Positions 1 to 12,192 of a stretch of DNA of 64,000 bases are shown in pieces (position 1 is the stretch's first letter; the number at the start of each line of letters is the position of its first letter). This stretch comes from Volutella citrinella. Taxonomy: Eukaryota; Ascomycota; Sordariomycetes; Hypocreales; Nectriaceae. The stretch covers positions 3,286,001-3,350,000 of the forward strand of contig JAWZSP010000001.1 in NCBI GenBank assembly GCA_034401135.1, written 5' to 3'. Both the position numbers and the translations under genes were made by a program. The notes under the pieces were generated by a model. That model searched no databases. It saw only the letters and a list, made by a program, of their open reading frames with translations, and was not told where the DNA came from.

Positions 1-257
1 TGGTAGAAGGTGGCCGCTGAGGCGATCCATCCAAGAGCAAGAGAATGCAGAGGTGGGGGTTCTGGGGCGCTCCGCCTCGTCGGAAGGGCAGGTACCTTGG
101 CCCGCCGTCTCTTTCGGCGCCGCCCTCCTTCCCCGTAGGCACCACGGGCACTCCGTACGCCAGGACGCCTCTGTCCGTTCCTAATCAATGGCACCTCACG
201 ACGATGGTGGCGGCAGAGCCCAAGCGAGACACGATCTGAGCCACCCTCCCGCAAGCA

Positions 258-305
258 CACACCCACCCATCACACACCCACACACGCGCGCGCACGCACA
301 CAGTC
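258..305. repeat. CA/CG-rich simple sequence
   Basis: This run is dominated by CA dinucleotides with an internal alternating CG block (about 286-296). It is an imperfect microsatellite, and the alternating purine-pyrimidine pattern could favour Z-form DNA. No coding role is seen. Confidence 0.6.
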
Positions 306-2293
306 ACACCCAAGCAGTGAGCACACGCACATACTTCTGCAGACACGCGAACGCATATTCCCAGGGGATGGTGAAAAAAATTGAAGAGAGACAGCGGCTG
401 ATGTAAGTCAATGCGAGATATGCCGTTTCCGATTCGACCTCACTGGAAAGGACCATGGGACCTGCATTTTCTTGGTCAGCTTGCCTGGTACCAGTACAAA
501 CGCCAATGTACTTTGATCCGAGGCGCACACGGCTCTGAGTAGCACCAATTACCAAGTTCTACTAACTACCTACTGGGTGGCAGGTAATCAAAGGGGCGGG
601 ATGCTCTGGCTGCGTCTTCATCTGTTGTTGCTCCCGAATCCAACGGGATTGAAGGCCACCTGACCTCCTTGGGATCTGCTCAGCTTTCCTGCTGCTACAG
701 TAATACTGACACACAGCGGCCATCTTGGCCCCGTTGTACCCCGCCCCTGTGAGGGGCGATAGCTCTGGATCCAAGACAACCCCCTCATCGGCTCATCCTC
801 CGTCGACGCCCTTTGGCTCTGCGCCGAAGGCCTCATGGGCCACGGTGTGCTGAGCTTTGGCATGCCCACTTCTCACCTCATCCAATAGTCTCGGCATTAG
901 GCTGACAGCGACTGGCCAAGTGCACGGGTTGCCGTCTGTTGTTTGGAAGTGGCGGGCATCATCCAGCTCAAGATATCCCGAATTGGCATTTCATCGCGGG
1001 GCACTGATATCCAATGGCACCTCGCTGGGCAATCCCCATCGTCTATCCATCCCACTGCTTTCCCCTCAAACAGCCACGCCAGGCTTCCATTCCGCCGCCG
1101 CCCGCCCTTGCCGCCTGCATTGGAACACCGACTGCTCGGCAGCGTGCTTCTGAGTGTGCTTGGACGTCCGGCTTGCTGAAGCTTGTGCGTGACCCAAACA
1201 TGCAGCGTTGAAGCAACTTCCCATCATCTCCACCACCAATGACATTGCATCTCAACCATTCCGACACCTGCCTACTTTGTCAGGCTGACCCATCGTAGTA
1301 ACCCGTCTGCCCGGCTGAGTACGGGTGCGGGAGCCGGTATCTACGATGCATCACATGCCTCTACTTGCCAATGTGCGACGGTTCTCACATGCCATGCTAG
1401 TTAGGTTCTACCGTACGTGCAGGTTGCCTACGTTTCCACACTTCTCAAACCATCATTAGCTTTGATCCCACGGCAGCAAATGGTCAACATGTCGCCTTTG
1501 ACCAGCCAGACGCGCATCGGCTTGCCAACGATCTAGGTTGTATAGTAGTTACTCGCCACGCATCACAGGAACATTGCGTGGCTTGATATCTTGGGTCATG
1601 ACGTAGCTGTTGTCATTGTTGTTCTATCTGCCAAGACAGGCAACACAAGACCCAGCTAGAGCCCGATCATGTCATTTTCTGTGTTGCATAATGCGTGTTA
1701 TGAAGCTCTTCTTTTTTATGTGTAGAGCCGCTGCAGTCTCCTGGGCTGGTACGTCCTGACCCCTTGCATATGCGACCATGCGACCGACCACCTTCCCGAA
1801 GAGCACAACGACAACTGCTGGAATATATTGTGTGGAGCATCTTGCTTGCCTTGGAGTATCACGACAATGGACTAGCCCCTGTCTCATGGCAAGGGCTCTT
1901 ATCCGCCCTGTCGTTACTCTCACAGTTGTCTGGACTGATCTACTCTGCCTTTGGAGAATTGCGGATAGTTTAGTGTAACTTGTACCACCTGACAGTATGG
2001 GCTGATTCTCTGAACAAGTCTGTGAGCTATCGGCGGAAATTTGGGCGACTACGAGGCAAGAGGACTCCACGAATGCCAGTACTTGAGCGAGCAGGGGAGC
2101 CACTATACGTGTGATGAGACGAGGACTTCGCAGCAGGTTAGCTGGGTACTTTAGCTAAGGCTAGGTGAGGAGGCCATACAGGACTGAATCTAAACATTGC
2201 GATGACCAGTAGACTAGGCTAGAATTTGTCCCTTTCAGCGGAATGCAGTGGTCAATGATAGTCATCTTCGACAGGCTTGTAATGACTCTGGCT

Positions 2294-2322
2294 ATCCTTG
2301 AGGCTACGTTGGCCTCAAGGAT
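2294..2322. repeat. perfect 11-bp inverted repeat with 7-nt loop
   Basis: The arm ATCCTTGAGGC at 2294-2304 is exactly complementary to GCCTCAAGGAT at 2312-2322, with a 7-base loop. It lies about 0.7 kb from the nearest gene. It could be a cruciform, an RNA hairpin or a relic of a small element; no T-run terminator follows. Confidence 0.6.
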
Positions 2323-2983
2323 GGCTGTTTCGCTTCATCGAGCGCACTGACGAGAGTCCAGCTTTGGCACTTTTTTGGCAACTCCATCTTTGTGTCTTCA
2401 GGTTTCCCAATGAAGTGATCCGATGATCTCATTCCCAATGCTCTCTTCTTACTCCTCTCAATCGACATGCACGCTAGCGCCTATCACTGCAACCAAGAGC
2501 CGTGTGTTACGTACTGGTCAATTGGGTTGATATTCGTGACAGCAGTTGGATGAGAGAAGCTCTATTCAGATGGCAGATTGACTGTGGATCGACTTGATGT
2601 GATCCTCCCAGCCACAACTCATCCTATTCCGAATCCAACGCGCAGCTCAGAAACCATGCTATGGATATGAAGAAACCTTCCTCTGGGAATGTAAGGGGCA
2701 AAAAATGGATGGAGAAATAGAGAGGGAAAGCGATGGCGGAGGGGGGAATAGTGATTGACTGGTGCCACTTAGCCGGTTGATGGTTTGCAGGGACATGAAT
2801 CAGGATAAGAGCATACATAGTAGGGACGATAGGGCAACAAATGATTCAACCGGACATTTGAATATAAACTCATTATTTCAGATAAACTAGCTATAAATCT
2901 GTCAAATGACAAGTGAAGCAACAACCTATTTACACTCACCGCCGTTGAGCGGCCATGAAATCTCCACTACACAGCGTGACCGC

Positions 2984-3307
2984 TCATTTTTTTGAGCTCT
3001 GGATAATCTGCAGCCATTTCTTCTCCATCTCAGCGGTCACGCCAGGAGGATAAGCCCTCGACAGATCCTTCTGCCGTGGTCGAAGAGGGTCGGGGTAGTT
3101 TTCTGGCCGCGCTGGTCAGCGTCGAGAGCACCCACCGCGGGGCAAATGACCACGAATTTTCTTTCCATCCTGTGGGTGCTTCTTACTCATGTTGAACTTC
3201 TGGTCCAAGAGTTTCGACTTGGCAAACTCATTCTCATCCGTCAGCCTCCTGGAGCCGGAGTTGGCCGAGGTGCCCTCGAGGGGTGAGGAGCGGAGCCCGG
3301 ATGACAT
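2984..3307 (-). CDS. small unrecognised protein, 82 aa, one intron
   Basis: Two minus-strand exons join cleanly. Exon 1 is 3307-3187 and exon 2 is 3111-2984, around a 75-bp intron (3112-3186) with a GTAAGA donor and a GCTGACCAG branch/acceptor end. The predicted 82-aa product is hydrophilic and charged, with an N-terminal Ser/Gly-rich stretch, a central segment DENEFAKSKLLDQKFNM and a Pro/Arg-rich part (RPENYPDPLRPRQKDL) before a short Trp-containing C-terminus. No signal peptide or membrane segment is visible. I do not recognise the family. An ATG 18 bases upstream (3325) would add six residues. The coding call rests on matching splice phase and reasonable composition, not on a known domain. 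It is divergent from the SUZ-domain gene to its right. Confidence 0.55.
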
Positions 3308-4027
3308 GTTGTGTTGGCGCGGCACAATGGCTAGGGATCAGCGTAATAGATAATGGAGACGGTTTGGAAGAGGAATATAAATATAATGCAGTGTGCTGGA
3401 GAACAGGAGACGGGCTTTGGCTAATGGGCAGAGTAATTATTCAGGCCTCCGTACTATATAAAGTATGGCATCGTGAGTCGGCATCAGCTTGCACCCTGCT
3501 CATGGGCTCGTCAGCGGTGGAGCCCCACTCCCGGCGCCATATCACCCCGCAAAAAGGCGGCGGCGGAATTCTTGAATGCCCTTGACAAGCGAGACCTCAT
3601 CGGGACCTAGCCTCACACATAGACTGCATCTAGGATCAGGTACCCACTAGGTCTCTTCAGATCATCTTACTTGGGGTGCACAAGGCATTCCAGCGGCCGA
3701 ATTGCTGGCGGCCCCACCTGCAACGGCACCACCAGACAATGGCAGAGATTCCCAATCGCCCAAACTGCCCAAGCATGTCACGAAGCATTTCGGACCCAAG
3801 GCTGACCTGGCTGACCCTCCGCCCGATGCATCACGAGATTGCTCCGTCTTTCCAAACCGAGACCCCATAGTGCTTTGGCCTCGCCCTATTTCCAGACCTT
3901 CTCTCTCCGCGTAGGCACGAATCTGCCTGCTGAAGATCCGGGCCGGACGGCCAATTCGACACCGCAGCTTCGACGAAGCGAATCCCACCCCGCCCATCTC
4001 GCCATCCCTACCCCCCCAGACTAAATC
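3308..4027. other. divergent intergenic region
   Basis: About 720 bp separate the start of the small minus-strand gene from the start of the SUZ-domain gene, so both promoters must lie here. An AT-richer patch is seen at about 3370-3470. I see no further gene. Confidence 0.5.
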
Positions 4028-4955
4028 ATGGGGAAACAGCCGCCGCCCGATGCCTGGGAGGACGACTGGGAGACCCAGGCGGACAGGATGGCCAGCGAGC
4101 CTCAGAAACCCGAGGAGCCACAAGCTCCGCTGAGCAAGTCGCAGCGTCTTGCCCAGCACGCCGAGGCAAACCGCAAGCTGTGGGAATCAGCGTAAGTGCC
4201 ATCCATAGCCGCGAAGCCGCAGACGTCCTCTTCTTCTTTATTCTGACCACACCCGCGACAGCGATGCGCCCCAGACGTTCCACTATCTCGAAGCCAGCTC
4301 CAACGCACCCCTGGCGGCAACAACCTCCTTCCGGCCCCAGGTCAAGGTCCTCAGCCGAAAACCCGTCATCGCCAGGCGGGACCCCGAGGGCGGCGTCTCC
4401 CTGGCGCTGGGCGACGACGACGACGATGAGGCGAAGAAGGAGGTGCCCCTCAGCCCGGAGGAGGTCCGCGCCAAGCAGAAGCGGGACCGCGAGGAGAAGC
4501 AGCGCCGGTACGAGGAGGCCCGCGCAAAGATATTCGGCGGCTCCGCGCCGTCGTCGGGGGCCTCGTCGCCGGGGACGGTGACGCCGCCGCGGTCCGACGG
4601 CCAGTTCGCCCCGCGAGGCCGTGGCCGTGGCCGGGGCGGATACCGGAATAACAACAACAATAACAGCAACAATGCCAATAGCAGCAACGCCATCGGCAAT
4701 AGCGGCAACAGTGAGGGACGCCAGCCGCTGCTCGAGAGCCGCCAGTTTGATGCGCGTAGGCCGCACAACTTGTCCGGGTCGGGCCGGGAGCTCTATGACC
4801 CGAACTCGAGCCCCAAGCCAGAGTCACCGGCGCGGGCGGCGCCAGCGAGGAGCGGCGTGCCGAAAGACGAACCGCCGATACGTACACCGAGAGGGCCAGA
4901 CGGGAGCGGGCGAGGAGGGTTTGGCTTCACCCGGCGAGGAGCCAAGGAGTGTTGA
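4028..4955 (+). CDS. SUZ domain-containing RNA-binding protein
   Basis: Exon 1 (4028-4191) and exon 2 (4262-4955) flank a 70-bp intron with a GTAAGT donor, giving 285 aa. Features in order: an acidic Trp-rich start (DAWEDDWETQ); a SUZ-type region from about residue 72 (RPQVKVLSRKP) through an acidic run to RRYEEARAKIFGG at about 138-148; an RG-rich patch (RGRGRGRGG); an Asn/Ser-rich simple-sequence tract; and a C-terminal SUZ-C-like motif PRGPDGSGRGGFGF. SUZ domains bind RNA and sit in small proteins such as animal SZRD1. I infer an RNA-associated role in mRNA metabolism. The stop lies only 50 bp from the stop of NAR1, so the two transcripts are convergent and probably overlap. Confidence 0.8.
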
Positions 4956-5005
4956 TTAATGTTCGTCTATCATTCAGCCGTGTCTTAATCTCTCTCTATC
5001 TCTCT

Positions 5006-6742
5006 CTACCATCCGCCCCCAATCTTGCCGGCAAGCTGCACCACCTTTTCAGCATCCGTGGTCTTGTCCTTGCCCACATCGCTAATCACCTCACGATAGC
5101 TCGTGAATACTAGTCTATCTAAACCAATGCCTGTGACGGCCGCCCAGTGCGCCAGGGTATCATGAATATACGAGCGGGAGATGCCACCGACGACATCCCC
5201 AAAAATTTCCTCACCAAGTTGCTCCTTCTCCGACTCCTCTCCCGAGAAGTAGGCCTCATCGACCTCTGCCAGCCACTCCTTTTGCTCTTGTGGGCCTGGC
5301 TTGCCCGACAGCTGCTTGCGTTCCATGACGACTGGGTCGTCAACCTTGATCTGGCCACCGCCGTTGGTACAGCCGCCCGGGCATGCCATCACCTCGACAT
5401 AGCTGTACTCGAGGGAGGCAGCCTTGCCTGCAGGCTTGCGGGCGCTGCCAAACGGTTTCCCGCCCGGCATGCGAGATGGCCGGGCAGGCCGCAGGCGGCG
5501 GACCAGGTTTTGGATGTTCCGGAACCCGTAATACCGGGCGGCCTTGAAAACCGGCTCGCCGTTGACAACTACCGAGTACTCTGCAACGTCTACATTGCGG
5601 CCTCGCGTCGTTACAATCTCAGCGCCAGGGGTCTGCGCGGCGCGGCTTTGCAGCACATGATGCAGTAACCCGCCCGAGGAGCCCGCATCTCGGTCTGAAC
5701 TCCGAGCAAGCCGTCGTCGAAAGAGAAATTCATGGATCCTCGGGTCCGGAAACGGGGTTATTGAGGTGCCTGGCATGGCCGTTTTTGGGACATTGAAGAA
5801 GTCGAGGCCTCGAGATTCGGCGAGCATCAGGACTTCCTTGCTGGTGATGACACAGTCAACATCCCGGACTCCCTTGCCTTCTGACCTGGTGCCAGCCCAC
5901 ACTTCCTCCGTCAGCTCCTCACGACTCGCCTCGAGCTTCTTGTCGAAACAGGGCATGACGGCTAGGTGCCATACGCGACCGGGGGCAATGTTTAGCAACC
6001 GGCTCAGCGTTGTCTTGAGTAAGGTGCCCACCAGGGCTTGTGGCGACTTGACTTTGGAGAGATGGGGAAGAACGTGGGGGTGCGTTTTCTCGGCATAGCA
6101 GACCCAGCCAGGACAAGATGCTGCCAGGATCGGATTTGATGGTGTAGGGACTCCTGCCTTGGGGGCTGCGAGGACCTCGTCGGCGCCTAGGACAAGCGTC
6201 GCTTCTCTTGCGACATTGGTGTCCACCACCCAGGTGAACTTGTTGTTCCATTTGCCAGCGGATGCGATGCCTTCCGGGCCTTGCAACAGGTTGTCAAGCA
6301 TATGACCAGCCTCTCGCTCCGACACGACTCGGCCGCACGCAGCGGCGAGATTTGCCCTCGTCTGAGGGCTGACGCTGGCGACAAAGAGCTTGGCGTCGGG
6401 GTTCTCCAGTCCCTCGACCTTGAAGCGACCACTGTCGTCAACGGCAAGGCGCAGGGCGGGCGCAGCGTCGAGTGTGTTTAGCACCTCGGCATGGCTCTGC
6501 AGGCTCACGAGAACGGCCTCGGCGGATGTGACACAGCCGGAGCATGCGAGGCAATCGGTGAGGGAGATCTGGGCGGGCTCATTGGCGCCGTTGGAGGAGG
6601 AGGCCTGCTGGCCGTCGAGGATGACTTCGGTCTCGTTGGATTGCGGGGGCGGGGCTGTCGGGAGCGTTTCGATGGGTTTGATGCAGGCGACTCCGGGGGA
6701 GATGAAGTCGTTGAGGTCGTCGGTGGACAGAATAGCACTCAT
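5006..6742 (-). CDS. NAR1: cytosolic Fe-S cluster assembly factor Nar1
   Basis: This single-exon gene encodes 578 aa of the iron-only hydrogenase-like family. The start MSAILSTDDLNDFISPG matches Nar1 orthologues, so the longer in-frame upstream extension (to 6961) was not used. The N-terminal Fe-S ligands Cys20 and Cys64/67/70 (CLACSGC) are present. H-cluster-like motifs follow: SCPGWVCYAEK, PCFDKKLEA and, near residues 454-458, CPGGC. Nar1 acts in the CIA machinery, passing 4Fe-4S clusters toward the Cia1-Cia2-Met18 targeting complex for nuclear and cytosolic enzymes. Length is slightly above the yeast protein because of low-complexity inserts after residue 30. A TGAGTCA element lies about 265 bp upstream of the start. 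Convergent with the SUZ-domain gene. Confidence 0.95.
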   Translation of the reverse strand: MSAILSTDDLNDFISPGVACIKPIETLPTAPPPQSNETEVILDGQQASSSNGANEPAQISLTDCLACSGCVTSAEAVLVSLQSHAEVLNTLDAAPALRLAVDDSGRFKVEGLENPDAKLFVASVSPQTRANLAAACGRVVSEREAGHMLDNLLQGPEGIASAGKWNNKFTWVVDTNVAREATLVLGADEVLAAPKAGVPTPSNPILAASCPGWVCYAEKTHPHVLPHLSKVKSPQALVGTLLKTTLSRLLNIAPGRVWHLAVMPCFDKKLEASREELTEEVWAGTRSEGKGVRDVDCVITSKEVLMLAESRGLDFFNVPKTAMPGTSITPFPDPRIHEFLFRRRLARSSDRDAGSSGGLLHHVLQSRAAQTPGAEIVTTRGRNVDVAEYSVVVNGEPVFKAARYYGFRNIQNLVRRLRPARPSRMPGGKPFGSARKPAGKAASLEYSYVEVMACPGGCTNGGGQIKVDDPVVMERKQLSGKPGPQEQKEWLAEVDEAYFSGEESEKEQLGEEIFGDVVGGISRSYIHDTLAHWAAVTGIGLDRLVFTSYREVISDVGKDKTTDAEKVVQLAGKIGGGW

Positions 6743-8076
6743 GGTGCCGACTTGGGGACCAGTTGGTCGCGCGCGAAGGGAGGGAGCGGGTGGCGGGATG
6801 GGAGAGACGAGAAAGTCGGGTCGCGTGCGAAGGATGCCGGGCTGGTGGCGCTGTACGTAGTAGAGCCGCAAAGGACTTTTTTCCCCCACGTCTGGGGAGA
6901 GCCTGACAAATACACCACTTGCTATGATGTTGTCGCAACCGGATTTGTAAACGTATCGCAAAGCTGGGAAACGGGGGGGGATAAATGGGTTAAGAAGAGG
7001 AATGCGTGAGTCAAGGCAAACCCGTCGAGGTCGTGGAGAGGATGGAAAGATAAGGAAGCGGAAATGCGAGAGCCGTTGTCAATCAACTCCTCGGAGTCGG
7101 AGGCTCGTCGGTGGCAACTCAAAGGCCGCTGGCGCCTTCTGTTGGCTACGGGAGTGTTACTACTCGTGCTAGTGGGCAATGGCAGCGCGTGGATTTGCAA
7201 TGGCGCTGGGTAGTGGGGGTGCATGCGAGATCGGCCCCGGCCCCGGCAGCGGGTCTGTCCGCTCCAGGGAACCAACGAGCCGCATTCGGCGGGCGAGTAC
7301 TCAATCACACTGGACGAGATTACATGTCATGACAGGGCCGGGCCCCATCATGGGATCGACTGCTGCATCTTCTCTATCCAGAGGGACAAAAACAGACAAA
7401 CGAGGTGAGCAAGTTGCTGTGGCCCTATCGGATTAAACCCGTACGCGGGGTCCAGTGACGAGGAACAATACACCACTGGACAAGCGAGGTACTCTTATCC
7501 AAGTTGATGTCATTTTGGAGTGCAAATCGTGCACTGGGATCATAACTGATGTCCCGTGTCTCTAGAGGCTTCGTATGCTCCTCTTGTTGGCGTGGGAGTA
7601 CCATAATTACGGGCTGAAATCCTAAAGATTGCAGTGGTCCGTTGAAGCGTTGATGGACTGGTGGCTTGGCCAAGAGGCAGAGGGATGGCTTCGTGTCTCA
7701 ATCATGGGCCCAAAACACCTGGAATTTCCGTCGGGCCTAGAACCGAGCGCGATCGAGGCGAAACCGACGAGATCAAGAGATGGGGTTCCCAAAAGCCTTT
7801 TGCAATTGATCCTGGTAGTGTAGGCGACCTCCACTGATGCTGCCTGGCTGTACCACTGTAGCGGGGCCCTTCTGCCTCAGCAGCCATGACGGCATAGCCC
7901 CACCAACCCCAAGAGCTTCGTCAACCCTGGATGACAAGTTGACAACAGCCTCAGCTCACGATTCATCTTCCCCAGGTCACAGCAAACAACCGACCCCATA
8001 TCTCCCGTCTCCCACCGACGCAACCCATCATGAGTGTAAGTCGCGGCATCCAAGTGCCATACTCAATCATATCGCA
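6743..8076. other. divergent intergenic region
   Basis: About 1.3 kb separate the NAR1 start from the membrane-protein gene. It must hold both promoters. A palindromic TGAGTCA (7007-7013), the binding consensus of Gcn4/CPC1-type bZIP factors, is the one clear motif. No coding sequence is convincing. Confidence 0.5.
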
Positions 8077-8777
8077 ATGGCGCTTCCTGCTGACCTGCGA
8101 CCCCTCAAGGACGCCGTAACCTCCTACAGCTTCGGCAGCTTCGTCTGGCTGAGCGCCCAGGCCCTGCCGCTGGTCTTCTGGCCCTCCTTTGTCGGCTCCA
8201 TCCTCCGCGCCGCGAGTGAGACACCGAGCGGTAAGAGTAACACCACCATGATTGAGCGCTACTTGTAGTAGGAGTAGCTAGCTACCAGCGCCCTCGTCTA
8301 ATCGCAGTCTAGGGCTCGAGATGTACTTTGCCCGCTCTCTGGGCTTCGCCCTCCTCGGCCTTGGCCTCATCGTCCTGGTCCTCTCGGGCGCCCTGCCCCT
8401 GGCGCCGCCGGCCACTGGTTCGTCAACCCGTCGTGATACCGCACATCCCCTTCCCCATCAGTCGACTGACAGCTACTCCGCTCCCAGACGCTTCCCGGGA
8501 CGCCGCGGCGCCGTATGCCAGCGCCGCCGTCCTCGTATCCGCGCTGCACCAGGCTGTCGCCGCCTGCTACTGCTACGGCCGCTACACATGGACCTCGGAG
8601 ACGGGCTTCCTGCTCGGCTGCGCCGGCAACGCCGTGCTCGCGTGCTTCGGCTTGTACTGCCTCATGTTCGCCGGCGACAAGGCCATGATCAGCAAGTACC
8701 ACCACTTCGACCAGAGCACGAGCGGGTTCCCCTTCACCAACACCCAGTCCTACCGCGCGAAGAAGAAGGCTCTGTGA
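8077..8777 (+). CDS. four-helix membrane protein, unknown function
   Basis: Three exons (8077-8230, 8313-8417, 8488-8777) join in phase to 182 aa; the introns have GTAAGA and GTTCGT donors. Four hydrophobic segments are visible: GSFVWLSAQALPLVFWPSF, GFALLGLGLIVLVLSGALPL, ASAAVLVSALHQAVAACYCY and LLGCAGNAVLACFGLYCLMF. The C-terminus is short and basic (RAKKKAL), probably cytosolic. I recognise the pattern as a conserved fungal integral membrane protein but know no function. The start is uncertain. An ATG at 8030 followed by a consensus donor (8036) and a good acceptor (8109, branch TGCTGAC) would give the shorter N-terminus MSDAVTSYS and remove the chosen start. No signal peptide is needed, because the first helix can insert directly. 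Confidence 0.75.
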
Positions 8778-9011
8778 CTAGGGGGCGGACGACCTGCTAT
8801 TATTTGAAGCTTTCATGTCCATTTAATTACCTTGTTTTAGGCTCGGGGGCGAGAAAGACACGCCAGTTCAAAATACACACTAAATGCATCCAACCCAACT
8901 CCGCCAACTCCCGTCCTCCTCCGCCTTGAGCTATTAGTACATGGGGGCCGGTTAAGCAGCAGTGAATAAAAAGCGTCGAGAACGTCATCATGAATGCGCA
9001 AACCCGCTGCT

Positions 9012-10185
9012 TTACGAGGCGGCAGCAACCTCCGACGCCGGCTTCTCCGTTGCTTCATCGTCGCCCTTCTTCTTCTGCTTGTCCCCGTTGGCTTCCGTCT
9101 CCACGCTCTCGACCGCTCCAGTAATCTGCACGTCGGCGGCGCCCGAAAGAATGGCTTGCCGCCGTTCATGCCAGTCCACCTCGCTCTTGATCACCTGGGA
9201 CAGGATCACCTCCTTCTCCAGCCACTCCTTGTAGTAAATATCTTCCCACTCCTTGCATTCCTTCTTGAGCGTCTCGCCGACGTCCTCGGCCCACTTGGAT
9301 TCCCAGTACAGCTTGCGATAGAGCTTGTCCACCTCGAAGGAGAGCTCATCCGCCGAGAAGTTTTCCGAGGTCAAGGCCGTGAAGAGATCGTCGCCCTTCT
9401 CGTCGCCATTGACCCCGTCGTCCCCGTCGTCATGGGCAGAGTGCGATTGGGGGGTCTTGATTATTATCTTGAGCTTGCCTCCCTTGCCCACAGATTGCAT
9501 AGATTTGGGGACAGGGTCGGATGGTCGAAGCGCCTCCGTCTCATGGACTGTCCGCATGTGCTTGGCCAGGGCATCAGACCTGGTGAACGAACGGTCGCAC
9601 TCTGTGATAATCTAGTTAGCACACAAGGAAGCGCGGAAATTTCTAGTCGGGGCGGAATTCGAACGAACCGGGTAGGTAGCAATAGAACGGCTTCTCTCGC
9701 GTATGGCTTCGCATGTGCGCCTTCAGAGCATACCCGCTGGCGTGGGGCAGGCCCTTTCGCGTGCAGCTCCTCCATTCGCACGTGTACTTCTTCTGTCGGT
9801 TCTCAATGTGCGAGTTGTGTATGTGCTCGACGAGCCGATCCATGTTGGTCTGGTCTCCGGCCGGGCAGCCGTCCCAGTCGCAAACGGTGACCTGGTCCTG
9901 GAAATCCTCCTCGTCCAGCCGCGCATTGATCGGGGAGCTTGGGATGTCGCCGGACGTGTCAGAGGATACATCCGACATGCCTTCGAGCGGATCGGGCTCT
10001 GGCACGTTCTCCGGCTCCGCGTCAGGCACCACGGCGGAAGACGTCGTCGACCCGGCATCGACACGCTGTCGCTTCGAGGGTCGTAGGGTGGTGGCCTCAT
10101 CTTCCTCGTGGGCTTCCTCCTCATAGGGCTCTGACGAGTGCGACGAGGATAGCGGCGACTCAGGGGGTGTGTAGTCGCGAGCCAT
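9012..10185 (-). CDS. C2H2 zinc-finger protein
   Basis: Exon 1 (10185-9669) and exon 2 (9601-9012) flank a 67-bp intron with branch point TGCTAAC, giving 368 aa. Three C2H2-type fingers are visible: finger 1 near 102-126 (CDWDGC...HIHNSH), finger 2 at 136-161 (CEWRSC...HMRSH) and finger 3 at about 169-192 (CYLPECDRSF...HMRTVH), the last two joined by a HTREKPF linker. Glu/Ser-rich acidic sequence precedes them. The C-terminal half carries a lysine motif (GKGGKLKIIIKTP) and a coiled, Glu/Lys-rich segment with several Trp residues, then a low-complexity Ala/Glu tail. The finger arrangement resembles the Iec1-type subunit of fission-yeast INO80, but that is a tentative analogy. Nuclear DNA- or chromatin-binding role inferred. 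Confidence 0.8.
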
Positions 10186-10829
10186 ATTTGCGCGTCGTCG
10201 TGGAAGGCGCGTGTCCTCAAGGGGGATGGGAATGGTCGCGCTTCGGCTCGGATATCAAATCAGCTCTGGGCCCAGTGGTTCGATATCCGCAAATTGACGG
10301 GAGCTGGGCGTTGGGTTTGGGAGGCTGGTTGGATGGATTGCGGGCGGCAGATTGCTGGCTCGATGGTAAATGTGGTGATATGCCAGGTGCAGACGGGCGA
10401 GGTGAGGTTGCTTTGGAAAAACGCCAATGCAGCTCAGGAGCACAGTGTGGATTATCGCGAAATCAATCCGGATGCGCGTCAAAACGCAGTGTGGCATTGT
10501 ACAGTGCATAACTGGCCCTCTACACAGTATGCGATGTCGGTCTTCCAGTTTATTGTATTTCTCCTCCAGAGTGCCAACATGGACCTGCTCTTGTCTTTTC
10601 AAGCTCTCTACCAGAGCATTCATCGTCAATTCAGTTTTGGTGCTTTTAGCTAACGGTTTTAAATCTCATCACAACCCCTCAACTCCAAGCCTTTCAAATA
10701 GATTGCGCAGGCATCTTGATGATCTGTGCGGCGACGGAAGAGCTACATCAATCCCAATAGCACTCCCCCATGCGTAGAGCAAGACACACAGTTTTTTCTC
10801 TCCCTCTTATTAAGCGGAATATGCAATCT
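10186..10829. other. intergenic region, promoter of the zinc-finger gene
   Basis: This 644-bp stretch contains the 5' region of the C2H2 gene and the 3' end of the DAHP synthase gene, both on the minus strand. No gene is seen. Confidence 0.5.

Positions 10830-12192
<1,363 letters not shown>

Larger units (their letters stand above)
1..2983. other. gene-free stretch
   Basis: I see no reading frame here with fungal codon bias, splice-joined exons or a family I recognise. The longest frame (143 aa, minus strand, 1672-2103) has no recognisable motif. Two structures stand out: a CA/CG-rich low-complexity run at about 258-305 and a perfect 11-bp inverted repeat at 2294-2304/2312-2322. The stretch is otherwise ordinary mixed-composition DNA, probably intergenic and possibly holding distal 3' sequence of a gene outside the window. 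Confidence 0.6.

Noticed and set aside
1672..2103. 143-codon minus-strand frame near the left end
   Set aside because: No family resemblance and no codon-bias signal by eye.
6743..6961. 73-residue N-terminal extension of NAR1
   Set aside because: Sequence lacks Nar1 similarity and the internal start MSAILSTDDLNDF matches the family.
9602..9668. Stop-terminated 180-residue reading of the zinc-finger gene
   Set aside because: The stop lies in an intron with GTTCGT donor and TGCTAAC branch point; splicing restores the third finger.
8994..9890. 298-codon plus-strand frame
   Set aside because: It is the antisense shadow of the C2H2 zinc-finger gene, which has splice-consistent exons and clear fingers.
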